Source: Mycolicibacterium goodii (lineage in GTDB: Bacteria > Actinomycetota > Actinomycetes > Mycobacteriales > Mycobacteriaceae). Taken from it: 64,000 nt of DNA. The notes beneath the pieces are model-generated. The model searched no databases and was not told where the DNA came from. It was given only the letters and a program-made list of their open reading frames with translations. Below are positions 7,920 through 19,500 of the stretch, one piece after another. Positions within the stretch are counted from its first letter, which is position 1, and each line of letters starts with the position of its first letter. The stretch is taken from contig NZ_CP012150.1 in NCBI RefSeq assembly GCF_001187505.1, positions 6,606,048-6,670,047 on the forward strand. Direction: 5' to 3'. The position numbers were made by a program, and so were the translations under genes.

Positions 7920-10279
7920 TGATCACCCACGACGCGTACCCGGTCGAACCGTGGCAGGTACGTGAGACCCGGCTGGACCTGAACCTGCTCGCGCAGTCGG
8001 AGTCGCTGTTCGCGTTGTCCAACGGCCACATCGGATTGCGCGGCAACCTCGAAGAAGGTGAACCGCACGGCCTGCCCGGCACCTATCTGGCCGGGCTCTT
8101 CGAGATGCGCCCACTGCCCTACGCGGAGGCCGGGTTCGGGTACCCCGAGGCCGGCCAGACGGTGGTCAACGTCACCAACGGCAAGATCCTGCGGCTGCTG
8201 GTCGACGACGAACCGTTCGACGTGCGCTACGGCGAGCTCATCGACCACGAGCGCATGCTCGACATGCGCGCGGGAACGCTCAACCGGCGCGCCCACTGGT
8301 GCTCGCCCGCGCGCAAGCAGGTCCGCGTGGAATCCACCCGACTGGTGTCGCTGGCCCACCGCGGCGTCGCCGCCATCGAGTACACCGTCGAGGCCGTCGA
8401 CCAGTTCGTCCGGGTCACGGTGCAATCCGAGCTCGTCGCCAACGAGGACCAACCCGAAACACTCGGCGACCCCCGCGTGGCGGCGATACTCAAGAACCCG
8501 CTGCAACCCATTCATCACGAAAAGACTGACCACGGTGCGCTTCTCGTGCATCGCACCCAGGCCAGCGGGCTCATGATCGCCGCGGCGATGGATCACGACG
8601 TCGAGGTGCCCGGCCGCGTCGAGATCAGCACCGACGCCTACGAGGATCTGGCCCGCACCACCGTCATCTGCGGTTTACGTCCCGGCCAGAAGCTGCGCAT
8701 CGTCAAGTACCTGGCCTACGGGTGGTCGAGCCTGCGGTCACGGCCCGCGCTGCGCGATCAGGCCGCGGGTGCCATCACCGGGGCCCGGTACAGCGGTTGG
8801 CAGGGTCTGCTGGAATCCCAGCGCGCCTATCTCGACGAATTCTGGGACAGCGCCGACGTCGAGGTCGAAGGCGACCCCGACTGTCAGCAGGCCGTGCGCT
8901 TCGGGCTGTTCCACGTGCTGCAGGCCAGTGCACGCGCAGAGCGCCGCGCCATCGCGGGCAAGGGCCTCACCGGGACCGGTTACGACGGGCATGCCTTCTG
9001 GGACACCGAAGGTTTCGTGCTGCCGGTGCTGACCTACACCAAGCCGCAGGCCGCGGCGGACGCGCTGCGCTGGCGTGCCTCCACGCTCGACCTCGCGCGT
9101 GAGCGGGCGGCGCTGCTCGACCTCAAGGGCGCGAGTTTCCCGTGGCGCACCATCCGCGGCGAGGAATGTTCGGCGTACTGGCCCGCGGGCACCGCGGCGT
9201 GGCACATCAATGCCGACATCGCGATGGCATTCGAGCGCTATCGCATTGTCACCGGGGATCATTCGCTGGAACAGGAATGCGGTCTGGAGGTTCTCGTGGA
9301 GACGGCACGCCTGTGGATGTCGCTGGGGCACCACGACCGCCACGGCGTCTGGCACCTCGACGGAGTCACCGGACCCGACGAGTACACCGCGGTGGTGCGC
9401 GACAACGTGTTCACCAATCTGATGGCGGCCCACAATCTTCGCGTCGCGGCCGACGCCTGTCTCCGCCATCCGGACGCGGCGTACGCGATGGGTGTCACGA
9501 CCGAGGAGACCGCCTCGTGGCGCGACGCCGCCGACGCCGCACACATCCCGTATGACGAGGAACTGGGTGTCCATCCGCAGTGCGAGGGGTTCACGACGCT
9601 GGCGGATTGGGACTTCTCGGCCAACACCGTCTACCCGCTGCTGATGAACGAACCGTATGTGCGGCTGTACCCGGCGCAGGTGCTCAAGCAGGCGGATCTG
9701 GTGCTGGCGATGCAGTGGCAGAGCCACGCGTTCACCCCGGAGCAGAAGGCCCGCAACGTCGACTACTACGAGCGGCGCACGACGCGCGACTCGTCGCTGT
9801 CGGCGTGCACCCAGGCCGTGATGTGCGCCGACGTGGGTCATCTCCAACTCGCCCACGACTACACCTACGAGGCGGCCATGATCGACCTGCGGGATCTGCA
9901 CCGCAACACCCGCGACGGTCTGCACATGGCGTCATTGGCCGGGGCGTGGACCGCGCTGGTCGTCGGCTTCGGCGGGCTGCGTGACGACGAGGGCGTGCTG
10001 TCACTGGATCCCCATCTGCCCGATGGGATCTCGTGCCTGCGGTTCCGGTTGCGCTGGAAGGGGTTCCGGGTGACGGTCCAGGCCGATCACGCCGAGGTCA
10101 CGTACACCGTACGCGACGGGCCGGATGGCACATTGGCCATCCGGCACGCCGGTGATGAGTTGGTGCTCAGTACGTCGAGACCGACCACGGTGGCGATTCG
10201 GCCCCGCCACCCGCTGTTGCCTGCGCCCCAGCAGCCGCCTGGGCGGGAGCCGCTGCGGCGCAGGCCGGCCGGGCACTGA
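7916..10279 (+). CDS. Glycoside hydrolase family 65 protein (maltose/trehalose/kojibiose phosphorylase-like)
   Basis: 787 aa, ATG overlapping the upstream stop. It has the N-terminal beta-sandwich ([33 protein letters not shown]), a central (alpha/alpha)6 barrel with [15 protein letters not shown] and the acid motif [10 protein letters not shown] (general acid Glu), and a C-terminal beta-sheet domain. Length and motifs match GH65 enzymes such as Rv3401. Such enzymes phosphorolyse or hydrolyse alpha-glucosidic disaccharides in the cytoplasm; the coupled beta-phosphoglucomutase favours phosphorolysis. The exact disaccharide cannot be read from sequence alone. Confidence 0.93.
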   Translation: MMITHDAYPVEPWQVRETRLDLNLLAQSESLFALSNGHIGLRGNLEEGEPHGLPGTYLAGLFEMRPLPYAEAGFGYPEAGQTVVNVTNGKILRLLVDDEPFDVRYGELIDHERMLDMRAGTLNRRAHWCSPARKQVRVESTRLVSLAHRGVAAIEYTVEAVDQFVRVTVQSELVANEDQPETLGDPRVAAILKNPLQPIHHEKTDHGALLVHRTQASGLMIAAAMDHDVEVPGRVEISTDAYEDLARTTVICGLRPGQKLRIVKYLAYGWSSLRSRPALRDQAAGAITGARYSGWQGLLESQRAYLDEFWDSADVEVEGDPDCQQAVRFGLFHVLQASARAERRAIAGKGLTGTGYDGHAFWDTEGFVLPVLTYTKPQAAADALRWRASTLDLARERAALLDLKGASFPWRTIRGEECSAYWPAGTAAWHINADIAMAFERYRIVTGDHSLEQECGLEVLVETARLWMSLGHHDRHGVWHLDGVTGPDEYTAVVRDNVFTNLMAAHNLRVAADACLRHPDAAYAMGVTTEETASWRDAADAAHIPYDEELGVHPQCEGFTTLADWDFSANTVYPLLMNEPYVRLYPAQVLKQADLVLAMQWQSHAFTPEQKARNVDYYERRTTRDSSLSACTQAVMCADVGHLQLAHDYTYEAAMIDLRDLHRNTRDGLHMASLAGAWTALVVGFGGLRDDEGVLSLDPHLPDGISCLRFRLRWKGFRVTVQADHAEVTYTVRDGPDGTLAIRHAGDELVLSTSRPTTVAIRPRHPLLPAPQQPPGREPLRRRPAGH

Positions 10280-10285
10280 CGGGCG

Positions 10286-10702
10286 TCACGCACCGAGCCC
10301 CGAGCTCTGTTCAGTTGTGGCCGCGGCGAGCCAGGCCGTTTCCTGGCCCGGGTCCGGCAGGATGCGGCCGCCTTCGATGGCGAACCGCGCCGGGCTGTTG
10401 CCGATGATCACCAGCACCCACTCCGCGGGAATCCCGGTGATCCGGGTGGCCGCATGGGTCACCAGCGCGGTGGTCTGCTCGTCGGAGTGCCCGGTGCGCA
10501 CCCATCCGTTGATGATCAACGGACGGGCCGGCTTGCCGTCGGTGTAGACGTTGTTGGGCGCCAACTCGTTGAACAGAACGTTGACGTAGGTCGAGGGAAC
10601 ATGGTTGACCGCGGAGTGGATGGTGGTGATCTCGGCGGCGAGGGCCGCTTTGGTCTCACCGTTCAAGGTGCCGCGGGAGATGGTGACGGTGTAGACGGGC
10701 AT
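10286..10702 (-). CDS. Tautomerase-family protein (4-oxalocrotonate tautomerase-like)
   Basis: 138 aa, MPVYTVTISRGTLNGE... Pro2, exposed after Met removal, is the catalytic amine of the tautomerase superfamily. The rest (TIHSAVNHVPSTYVNVLFNEL; NGWVRTGHSDEQTTAL) fits a putative oxalocrotonate tautomerase of the longer type. The larger open frame extends into the decarboxylase gene, but ATG 10702 gives the required Pro2 and leaves a 26-base gap. Convergent with the GH65 gene and probably co-transcribed with the upstream benzoylformate decarboxylase-like gene, suggesting an aromatic-acid side pathway. Confidence 0.88.
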   Translation of the reverse strand: MPVYTVTISRGTLNGETKAALAAEITTIHSAVNHVPSTYVNVLFNELAPNNVYTDGKPARPLIINGWVRTGHSDEQTTALVTHAATRITGIPAEWVLVIIGNSPARFAIEGGRILPDPGQETAWLAAATTEQSSGLGA

Positions 10703-10728
10703 CGCTTCGTCTCCTTTCGTGACCGGGC

Positions 10729-12342
10729 TCAGCCGAGCTGGGGCAGTTGGGGCAGGGTGGGCACCACCAGCACCGTGGGGCCGTCGGCCTGCAGCGCGGT
10801 CTTGAACTCTGCCTCGAACATGTCGGTGCTCTCGACGGTGGCGGTGCGGCAACCGAACCCGGCGGCCAGCGACGAGATGTCCAGACCGGGCAGTTGCAAC
10901 CCGGGCACGTTCGGCGCCTTCTCCAGATCGGCGAACGACTTGAGGATCGCGTATTCACCGTTGCGCAGCACCACGAACACGATCGGCAGTTTGTGTTGCG
11001 CGGCAGTCCAGATCGCCTGGATCGAGTACTGGAATGAGCCGTCGCCGATCGTCGCGACGACCTTGCGGTCGACGCCGCGGGCGCGGTCACCGAGGGCGAT
11101 GCCCACCGCCGCGGGCACGCCCCACCCGATACCGCCGCTACCCGTGGCGAAGAAGCTCGCCGGATGTGTGGTGGGCAGCCAGGTGAACAGGTCGAGCATG
11201 GTCGACGTCGACTCCATGACCACTGCGGCGTCGTCGGGTTTGACGGTGCTCAGCACCTCGTAGACCGCGTTGGAGGTCATCGGTGCCGTCGACGGGATGT
11301 CCGAATGGCGCTGCCGCACCAAGGGTTTCGGAGTAATCCGATCGACCGGGGTGTCGATCAGCTCGGTGAGTTGGGTCAACGCGATGCCGACGTCGCCGAT
11401 CACGCTGTCGCCCACCGGGGCCACCGAACTCCTGTGCGGGTCGGCGGTGATCTGCAGCAGCTCGGTCCCTTCCGGCAGGTACTCCCCCGGCACGTACGGG
11501 TAGTAGCGGAACACCTCCGCGCCGACCACGATGACGAGATCATAACCGCTGACGGCCTGTTCGACCCCGGCGATGGTCATGGGCAGCGGACCTGCGTAGA
11601 GCGGGTGGTCCTCGGGGAACGAGAGGCGGTCCGGCAGCGCGCTGGCATGCACTGGCGCACCGAGCTTTTCGGCGAACTTGATCCCGGCGTCCCACGCCCC
11701 GGCGCGGTCCACCTCGGGTCCGAGCACCAGCATGGGCCGCTGGGCGGCGTTGATCCGCTCGGCGAACTGCGCCAGGCGATCGGCATCAGGTGCGACGCGG
11801 GTGCTGACGCTGCGCACAGTGGCCGGTCCCAGTGCCGGCTTGTCCCAGTCGTCCAACGGGATCGACAGGAACACCGGCCCCATGGGCGGCTGCATCGCGA
11901 TCGCATAGGCCTGCATGAACGCCGCAGGGACGTCCTCGGCACGGGCCGGTTCATAGGACCACTTCACCCACGGCTTCGGCATCGTGGTCGCGTCGGGATT
12001 GTTGAGATACGGGTCAACGACCGACATCTCGCGGGTCTGCTGGCCGGCCGTGACGATCAGCGGCGTGTTGGCCCGGTAGGCCGCGACCAGGCTGCCCATC
12101 GCGTTGCCGGTGCCTGCCGCGGTGTGCAGGTTCACCAGCGCGGGCTTGCCCGTCGCCTGTGCGAAACCGTCGGCCATGGACAGCGCCGACGCTTCCTGCA
12201 GCGCAAGCACGTAGGTGAAATCCTCGGGGAAATCCCGCAGAAACGACTCCTCGGTGGAGCCGGGATTACCGAAAACTGTTGTCAGACCGAGCGTCCGGAG
12301 CAGGTCGTAGGTGACGTCGTGAACGGTCTTCTGATCGGACAT
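10729..12342 (-). CDS. ThDP-dependent benzoylformate decarboxylase-like enzyme
   Basis: 537 aa from ATG 12342 (a start four codons further upstream is possible). N-terminal Pyr domain with the cofactor-activating Glu in LALQEASALSMADGFAQATG; central domain; C-terminal PP domain with the ThDP/Mg motif IGDGSFQYSIQAIWTAAQHKLPIVFVVLRN. FGNPGSTEESFL near the N-terminus and overall similarity point to benzoylformate decarboxylase (phenylglyoxylate to benzaldehyde plus CO2) rather than acetolactate synthase. Cytoplasmic. The tautomerase gene follows by 26 bases, so the two likely form an operon. Substrate is inferred from family resemblance. Confidence 0.88.
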   Translation of the reverse strand: MSDQKTVHDVTYDLLRTLGLTTVFGNPGSTEESFLRDFPEDFTYVLALQEASALSMADGFAQATGKPALVNLHTAAGTGNAMGSLVAAYRANTPLIVTAGQQTREMSVVDPYLNNPDATTMPKPWVKWSYEPARAEDVPAAFMQAYAIAMQPPMGPVFLSIPLDDWDKPALGPATVRSVSTRVAPDADRLAQFAERINAAQRPMLVLGPEVDRAGAWDAGIKFAEKLGAPVHASALPDRLSFPEDHPLYAGPLPMTIAGVEQAVSGYDLVIVVGAEVFRYYPYVPGEYLPEGTELLQITADPHRSSVAPVGDSVIGDVGIALTQLTELIDTPVDRITPKPLVRQRHSDIPSTAPMTSNAVYEVLSTVKPDDAAVVMESTSTMLDLFTWLPTTHPASFFATGSGGIGWGVPAAVGIALGDRARGVDRKVVATIGDGSFQYSIQAIWTAAQHKLPIVFVVLRNGEYAILKSFADLEKAPNVPGLQLPGLDISSLAAGFGCRTATVESTDMFEAEFKTALQADGPTVLVVPTLPQLPQLG

Positions 12343-12497
12343 GGAGATTACCACCTGTCAGAGGGAATATTTTCGGCTGTCCAGCTGTTGCTGAGGCTGC
12401 GAAAACCTTCTCTCAGGCCGGCCTTACGCAGCATCGACGCTGCCTGGCATCTACCTGGTGATCCGCTCGGTACCGCCTGGTTACCGGTAGCCGGTAG

Positions 12498-13157
12498 TCA
12501 CGCGAGTTTCTTGTGGCTCGGCATCCCGCCGGTCGCCTCGAAAACCACGCGCTTGCCGATCTCGACGGCGTGGTCGGCGAACCGCTCGTAGTAGCGGCTG
12601 AGCAGGGCGACGTCGACCGCGCAGCTCACGCCTTCCTGCCAGTTGTTGTCCATGAGAAGCGTGAACAGGTGCCGGTGCTCGGCGTCGACGGCGTCGTCCT
12701 CGTCGCGCAACCGCGCCGCGGTGTCCGGGTCCCGCGAGATCAGCACCTCTTGGGCGGTCCTGGCGAGCTTGACCGCCCCGGCGCCCATCGCGGCGATGCT
12801 GGCCCGGACGTCGGCGGGTACGGCGCAGTCGGGATGCCGCAGCCGGGAGATCCGGGCGACGTGTGAGGCGAGCGCGCCCATGCGGTCCAGGTCCGCGGCG
12901 ATGTGCATGGAACCCACGACCATGCGCAGCTCACTTGCCACCGGCTGCTGCAACGCGAGCAGCTTGAACACCGTCTGCTCGACATGCCGGTCACGCAGCG
13001 CTATCAGCTCGTGGGTGTCGAGAACCTCTTCGGCGAGCAGCAGATCCGCTTCCAGCAGAGCCTGCGTCGCGCGCTCCATCGCGCTCGCCGCCAGACCGCA
13101 CATCTCCCCCAGCTCGTCGCTCAGCGCGGTGAGCTGTTCGTGGAACACGGCCCGCAT
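12498..13157 (-). CDS. phoU: Phosphate-signalling regulator PhoU
   Basis: 219 aa, starting [20 protein letters not shown]. Two repeated three-helix PhoU domains with the metal-binding helices [26 protein letters not shown] and [26 protein letters not shown]. PhoU proteins link the Pst phosphate transporter to the two-component kinase and repress the Pho response when phosphate is plentiful; mycobacteria carry two copies (PhoY1/PhoY2 type). It lies alone behind choD (84-base gap), not with pst genes. The start at 13157 is preferred over an upstream extension because it begins at the conserved first helix. Confidence 0.92.
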   Translation of the reverse strand: MRAVFHEQLTALSDELGEMCGLAASAMERATQALLEADLLLAEEVLDTHELIALRDRHVEQTVFKLLALQQPVASELRMVVGSMHIAADLDRMGALASHVARISRLRHPDCAVPADVRASIAAMGAGAVKLARTAQEVLISRDPDTAARLRDEDDAVDAEHRHLFTLLMDNNWQEGVSCAVDVALLSRYYERFADHAVEIGKRVVFEATGGMPSHKKLA

Positions 13158-13241
13158 GTCTCGATGTCCTCCCGGCCGGGAGCCCGTTGCCCCCGGGATG
13201 GGGACGTAGGTACCCACCCGGGGAGGTTCTCAATCGTCGTT

Positions 13242-14978
13242 CTACCCCGCTGAGGTCACCGGTTCAATCGGCAGCCGGCGCAGCGCACCGGGGGCGTCGG
13301 CGGGCACCACGGGACGCACCGGAGCGATGGGCGCGAGCCGCCGGTACGGCTCGCCCTGGGCGGGCCGCTGATCCTGCTCGCCCTTGTTGGGCCACAACGA
13401 CGTCGCCCGCTCGGCCTGGGCCGTGATGGACAGCGACGGGTTCACGCCGAGGTTGGCCGAGATCGCCGCGCCGTCCATGACGTGCAGGGTCGGGTAGTTG
13501 TAGACGCGTTGGTAGGGGTCGATGACGCCGGTTTGCGGGCTGTCGCCGATGGCCGCGCCGCCGAGGAAGTGCGCGGTCAGTGGGATGTTGAACAGCTCGC
13601 CCCAGGTGCCACCGGCGACGCCGTCGATCTTCTTGGCGATCCGGCGGGTCACCTCGTTGCCCACCGGGATCCAGGTCGGGTTGGGCGCGCCGTGGCCCTG
13701 CTTGCTGAGGTAGCGCCGGATGCCCAGGCGGTTGCGCCTGGTGTAGGTGGTGATCGAGTTGTCCAGGTGCTGCATGACCAGCGCGATGAGCGTCCGTTCG
13801 CTCCAGTGCCGCACGTTGAGCAGACGCACCGTGCCGCGGGGATCCTCTGCGGCGTTGCGCAGCAGCTGCTTCCACCGCGGGATGCCCGCGCCGTCGGGCC
13901 CATCGCCGTCGGTCATCAGCGTCTGCAGCAGCCCCATCGCGTTGGAGCCCTTGCCGTAGCGCACGGGTTCGATGTGGGTGTCGGCCGTCGGGTGGATCGA
14001 CGAGGTGATCGCCACGCCGTGGGTGAGGTCCAGATCGGGGGTGATCTCGTAGCGGCCTGCCCCGACGATCGATTCGGAGTTGGTGCGCGTCAGCACGCCA
14101 AGGCGCGACGACAGACCGGGCAGCTTGCCGGTGTCGCGCATCTTGAACAGCAGCCGCTGCGTGCCCCAGGTCCCGGCGGCCAGCACCACATGCGTCGCGG
14201 TGAACGACTTCTTGTCCTTGCGGGCCCACCGGCCGGTGCGCACGGTGTCGACGCGCCAGGTGCCGTCGGGCAGTTGTTCGAACCCGGCCACCGTCCGCAG
14301 CGGATGCACCTCGGCGCCGGCCCGTTCGGCAAGCCCCAGGTAGTTCTTGAGCAGCGTGTTCTTGGCGCCGTACCGACAGCCGGTCATGCACGATCCGCAT
14401 TCGATGCACCCGGTACGGTCCGGGCCGACACCACCGAAGTACGGGTCCGGCACGGTCTTGCCGGGCGTCTTCTGACCGTCGGGACCGAAGAACACCCCGA
14501 CCGGTGTCTGCACGAACGTGTCCCCGACGCCCATGTCGTCGGCGACCTGCTTCATCACCCGGTCGGCGTCGGTGAAGGTCGGGTTGGTGACCACGCCCAG
14601 CATCCGCTGCGCCTGGTCGTAGTGCGGGGTGAGCTCGGCGCGCCAGTCGGTGATGCCGGCCCACTGTTGGTCGGTGAAGAACGGCTCCGGCGGCACGTAC
14701 AGCGTGTTGGCGTAGTTGAGGGATCCGCCACCGACACCGGCGCCGGCCAGGATCATCACGTTGCGCAGCAGGTGGATGCGCTGGATGCCGTAGCAGCCGA
14801 GTTTCGGGGCCCACAAGAATTTGCGGAGCTGCCACGAGGTCTTGGCGAACTCCTCGTCGGAGAAGCGGCGTCCCGCCTCGAGCACACCTACCCGGTAGCC
14901 CTTTTCGGTGAGCCGCAGCGCACTGACGCTGCCGCCGAATCCGGAACCGATCACCAAGACGTCGTAGTCGGGCTTCAT
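13242..14978 (-). CDS. choD: GMC-type FAD oxidoreductase, ChoD (cholesterol oxidase homologue)
   Basis: 578 aa. The ADP-binding fold is at the N-terminus (DYDVLVIGSGFGGSVSALRL), followed by GMC segments (AGAGVGGGSLNYANTLY; GCIECGSCMTGCRYGAKNTLLKNYL; VLAAGTWGTQRLLFKM) and the C-terminal GMC domain (VMDGAAISANLGVNPSLSITAQAERA). The Cys-rich ECGSCMTGCRYGAKN segment and gene order (next to guaB3, as Rv3409c) identify it as ChoD. Although named cholesterol oxidase, its role in sterol breakdown is doubtful in mycobacteria, where ring degradation starts with a different dehydrogenase. Cytoplasmic; no signal peptide. Confidence 0.93.
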   Translation of the reverse strand: MKPDYDVLVIGSGFGGSVSALRLTEKGYRVGVLEAGRRFSDEEFAKTSWQLRKFLWAPKLGCYGIQRIHLLRNVMILAGAGVGGGSLNYANTLYVPPEPFFTDQQWAGITDWRAELTPHYDQAQRMLGVVTNPTFTDADRVMKQVADDMGVGDTFVQTPVGVFFGPDGQKTPGKTVPDPYFGGVGPDRTGCIECGSCMTGCRYGAKNTLLKNYLGLAERAGAEVHPLRTVAGFEQLPDGTWRVDTVRTGRWARKDKKSFTATHVVLAAGTWGTQRLLFKMRDTGKLPGLSSRLGVLTRTNSESIVGAGRYEITPDLDLTHGVAITSSIHPTADTHIEPVRYGKGSNAMGLLQTLMTDGDGPDGAGIPRWKQLLRNAAEDPRGTVRLLNVRHWSERTLIALVMQHLDNSITTYTRRNRLGIRRYLSKQGHGAPNPTWIPVGNEVTRRIAKKIDGVAGGTWGELFNIPLTAHFLGGAAIGDSPQTGVIDPYQRVYNYPTLHVMDGAAISANLGVNPSLSITAQAERATSLWPNKGEQDQRPAQGEPYRRLAPIAPVRPVVPADAPGALRRLPIEPVTSAG

Positions 14979-15046
14979 GGCATCCAGTATGGATTACCGA
15001 CGGGTAACTTTCTAGACAGGAGGGCCTAAGTTGTAAAGCTGACGAC

Positions 15047-16192
15047 TCAACTGCCGACCGTGAGGCCCACCTTCTGGAATTCCTTGAGGTCGCAGTATCC
15101 GGCCTTGGCCATCGACCTGCGCAGACCGCCGACCAGGTTCAACGAGCCGAACGGATCGTCGGACGGTCCGTTGATCACCTGTTCCAGCGAAGGTCGCTCA
15201 CCGAGGGCGACCTGCAGCAGCGCGCCGCGCGGCAGCGACGGGTGCGCCGCGGCCGACGGCCAGAACCAGCCGTTGCCCAGCGCCTCGGCCGCCGTCGCCA
15301 GCGGGGTGCCGAGCACCACGGCGTCGGCGCCACACGCGATGGCCTTGGCAAGGTCACCGGAACTGTGGATGTCGCCGTCGGCGAGCACGTGGACGTAACG
15401 GCCGCCGGTCTCGTCGAGGTATTCGCGACGCGCGGCTGCGGCGTCGGCGATCGCGGTGGCCATCGGGACGCTGATGCCGAGCACCTCGTCGCTGGTGGTC
15501 ACACCGCTCGTGGAGCCGTAGCCGACGATGACGCCTGCCGCGCCGGTGCGCATGAGGTGCAGCGCGGTGCGGTGGTCGAGCACGCCGCCGGCCACCACGG
15601 GCACGTCGAGTTCGGAGATGAAGGTCTTCAAATTCAGGGGTTCACCAACCCCGTGATCCTGGGCCACCCGCTCGGCGGAGATGATGGTGCCCTGGATGAC
15701 CAGCAGGTCGATGCCGGCCGCCACCAGTGTCGGCGTCAGGGCCTGCGCGTTCTGCGGGCTGACCCGCACCGCGGTGGTCACACCCGCATCGCGGATGCGG
15801 GCCACGGCCGCTCCGAGCAGATCGGGATCCAGCGGCGCGGCGTGCAGCTGCTGCAGCAGGCGGATCGCCGCGGACGGCTCGGGTTCCTTGGCGGCCACCT
15901 CGACCACCTGGGCGATCTTCTCCTCGACGTCGGCGTGCCGGCCGATCAGGCCCTCGCCGTTGAGGACGCCGAGTCCGCCGAGGCGGCCCAGCTCGATCGC
16001 GAACTCCGGCGACACCAACGCATCGGTCGGGTGCGAGACCACCGGGATCTCGAACCGGTAGGCGTCGAGCTGCCACGCCGTCGACACGTCCTTGGACGAC
16101 CGCGTACGGCGCGACGGGACGATCGTGACATCTTCGAGCTCGTAGGTGCGCCGGGCGATTCTGCCCATGCCGATTTCAACCATGTCACGCAT
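15047..16192 (-). CDS. guaB3: GuaB3, IMP dehydrogenase/GMP reductase-family protein without CBS domains
   Basis: 381 aa from ATG 16192 (10 bases after GGGGGA); the internal ATG 16183 gives the MVEIGMGR start known from homologues. It has the family's (beta/alpha)8 barrel (VTIVPSRRTRSSKDVSTAW; LLVIQGTIISAE; VVAGGVLDHRTALHLMRTGAAGVIVGYGS; HVLADGDIHSSGDLAKAIACGADAVVLG) but no CBS pair. The usual catalytic loop GSICTT of true IMP dehydrogenases is absent. The gene lies 19 bases after guaB2. Its reaction in mycobacteria is unsettled; a cyanobacterial GuaB3 has been reported as an XMP reductase. Confidence 0.92.
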   Translation of the reverse strand: MRDMVEIGMGRIARRTYELEDVTIVPSRRTRSSKDVSTAWQLDAYRFEIPVVSHPTDALVSPEFAIELGRLGGLGVLNGEGLIGRHADVEEKIAQVVEVAAKEPEPSAAIRLLQQLHAAPLDPDLLGAAVARIRDAGVTTAVRVSPQNAQALTPTLVAAGIDLLVIQGTIISAERVAQDHGVGEPLNLKTFISELDVPVVAGGVLDHRTALHLMRTGAAGVIVGYGSTSGVTTSDEVLGISVPMATAIADAAAARREYLDETGGRYVHVLADGDIHSSGDLAKAIACGADAVVLGTPLATAAEALGNGWFWPSAAAHPSLPRGALLQVALGERPSLEQVINGPSDDPFGSLNLVGGLRRSMAKAGYCDLKEFQKVGLTVGS

Positions 16193-16211
16193 GACTGAAG
16201 GGTCCCCCTGT

Positions 16212-17810
<1,599 letters not shown>

Positions 17811-17894
17811 TCACATTTCCACAGCCGAGTCGCCGCTTCGTCGCCGTCGCGGGACCGCTGGCGCGACGCAGGGCACGCTGCGTACTCTGGAGGC

Positions 17895-18296
17895 GTGCGT
17901 GACCATCTGCCACCTGGTTTGCCGCCTGACCCGTTCGCCGACGATCCGTACGATCCCTCGGCGGCGCTCGATGCCATCGAGCCGGGCCAGCCGCTGGATC
18001 TGCACGAGCGGACGGCGGTCGAAGCCGACCTCGCCGATCTCGCGGTCTACGAAGCATTGTTGGCGCACAAGGGAATTCGCGGTCTCGTCGTCTGCTGCGA
18101 CGAATGCCAGCAGGACCACTATCACGACTGGGACATGCTGCGCGCCAATTTGCTGCAGCTGCTCGTCGACGGCACCGTCCGGCCGCACGAACCGGCATAC
18201 GACCCCGAACCCGACGCCTACGTCACATGGGATTACTGCCGCGGATACGCCGACGCGTCCATGTCCGAGGCCAATAACGACACCGACTACCGCTGA
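17895..18296 (+). CDS. DUF5319-type conserved actinobacterial protein (Rv3412-like)
   Basis: 133 aa, GTG start. The acidic, Pro-rich N-terminus ([21 protein letters not shown]) is followed by an alpha/beta core with [28 protein letters not shown] and a final [13 protein letters not shown]. The CCxxC...H...H arrangement suggests a possible metal site, which is inference. Conserved next to guaB2 and the sigD region in mycobacteria; divergent from guaB2. No function established. The ribosome site (GGAGG) touches the start codon, so initiation may be unusual. Confidence 0.85.
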   Translation: MRDHLPPGLPPDPFADDPYDPSAALDAIEPGQPLDLHERTAVEADLADLAVYEALLAHKGIRGLVVCCDECQQDHYHDWDMLRANLLQLLVDGTVRPHEPAYDPEPDAYVTWDYCRGYADASMSEANNDTDYR

Positions 18297-18315
18297 GCGG
18301 CCCTGACGGCTGACG

Positions 18316-19500
18316 TCAGTTCCCACCCATACCTGGCAGCAGCGGGATCTGCGCGACCGGCGGTTCGGGTGCGGGTTCGCCCGGTTGTGCGGGCTCCGCG
18401 CCGCCGCGTCCACCCCGGCCCTGCGCCGGACCCACCTGCGCGGGCAACGTCACGGTCGTCGCGGTGGTCACCGTGGTGCGCGGGGCCGACGGTTCGTCGG
18501 TGGGTTCACTCGGCGGCGCCTGCGGCACCGACGTCGGCGCCGGCACGGCCGGCTCCTCTTCTTCCTCCACGGGTGACGGCAATTGCACGGCGGGGCTCGA
18601 CTGGGTCGTCGAGGTAGGCGCCGAGGTGGGCGCCGACGTCGATGTCGGGGACGGCTGTGTCGTCGACGACGGGACGCTCGTCGGGCTCGACGGGACGGTG
18701 GTCTCGCTCGTCGGCGGCGTCGTCTCGCTCGGCGTGCTGGGGTTCGACGACTCTCCGGGTGAGGTCGGGCTGGTGGCGCCCGACGGGGTCTCCGATGGTG
18801 GTGTCGTCTCGGAGCCCGGCGTGGTCTGCAGCACCGAGGTGTCCGACGGTGCGGGCGGCGTGATCGTCACCTCCGGCAGCACCGGCGGCGGTGCGTCCGG
18901 CGGAACCGTGGCGTTGGGGTCGCGGTTCTCGACCTTGACCGACAACTGCTGCCACTGGGTCACCAGCTGCTGCTTCTGCGCCTCGTCGTTGACCGTGGCG
19001 ACGGTCGTGGTCAGGGTCTGCAGTTTCTCCTGGGCGGCCTGCCAGTCACCCTGGTCGATCAGCTGCTGGACCTGCTTCAGTTCGGTCGACGCCAACTCGA
19101 CCTGTACGTCGCGGGTCGGCTGCTCGCCGAACAGGGTTCCGCGCAGCCCGTACAGCGCGTCGCCCGGGCTCGAGCCGTACACGGCCGCACCGAATCCGCC
19201 GAGGCACAGCACCGCGGCGGCCACCGAACCCACCAGCGCCAGCGGCAGCCGCGGGCGGCTCCGTGCCACGGCACGGTCGAGCGCGACGACGGCCTCGCGC
19301 GGGTCGATGATGCCCGTCATCGGCGCCTGCCGAACGTCGTCGCGCCACCCCGCGAGCAGGAAGGCGAGTTCGGCCTCTTCCGGGTCGGTCGCGTAGACCT
19401 GTTGCTCCAGCGACAGGGCCTCGATGAAGCGGTCGGTGCGGTTGATCTCGTTGAGCGACGGATCACCGCCGTTGGATGTCCAGCGTCCGAAGTCAGGCAT
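18316..19500 (-). CDS. rsdA: Anti-sigma factor RsdA (regulator of SigD)
   Basis: 394 aa from ATG 19500 (GTG 19506 is possible). The N-terminal cytoplasmic part (~90 aa) contains a SigD-binding segment with acidic helices (DRFIEALSLEQQVYATDPEEAELAFLLAGWRDDVR). One transmembrane helix follows (LALVGSVAAAVLCLGGFGAAVYG), then an extracytoplasmic helical region and a long Ser/Thr/Pro-rich tail. The gene overlaps the end of sigD by 8 bases, as expected for a sigma/anti-sigma pair. RsdA holds SigD inactive at the membrane until proteolysis. The low-complexity tail is longer than the binding part needs and probably spans the cell wall. Confidence 0.9.
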   Translation of the reverse strand: MPDFGRWTSNGGDPSLNEINRTDRFIEALSLEQQVYATDPEEAELAFLLAGWRDDVRQAPMTGIIDPREAVVALDRAVARSRPRLPLALVGSVAAAVLCLGGFGAAVYGSSPGDALYGLRGTLFGEQPTRDVQVELASTELKQVQQLIDQGDWQAAQEKLQTLTTTVATVNDEAQKQQLVTQWQQLSVKVENRDPNATVPPDAPPPVLPEVTITPPAPSDTSVLQTTPGSETTPPSETPSGATSPTSPGESSNPSTPSETTPPTSETTVPSSPTSVPSSTTQPSPTSTSAPTSAPTSTTQSSPAVQLPSPVEEEEEPAVPAPTSVPQAPPSEPTDEPSAPRTTVTTATTVTLPAQVGPAQGRGGRGGAEPAQPGEPAPEPPVAQIPLLPGMGGN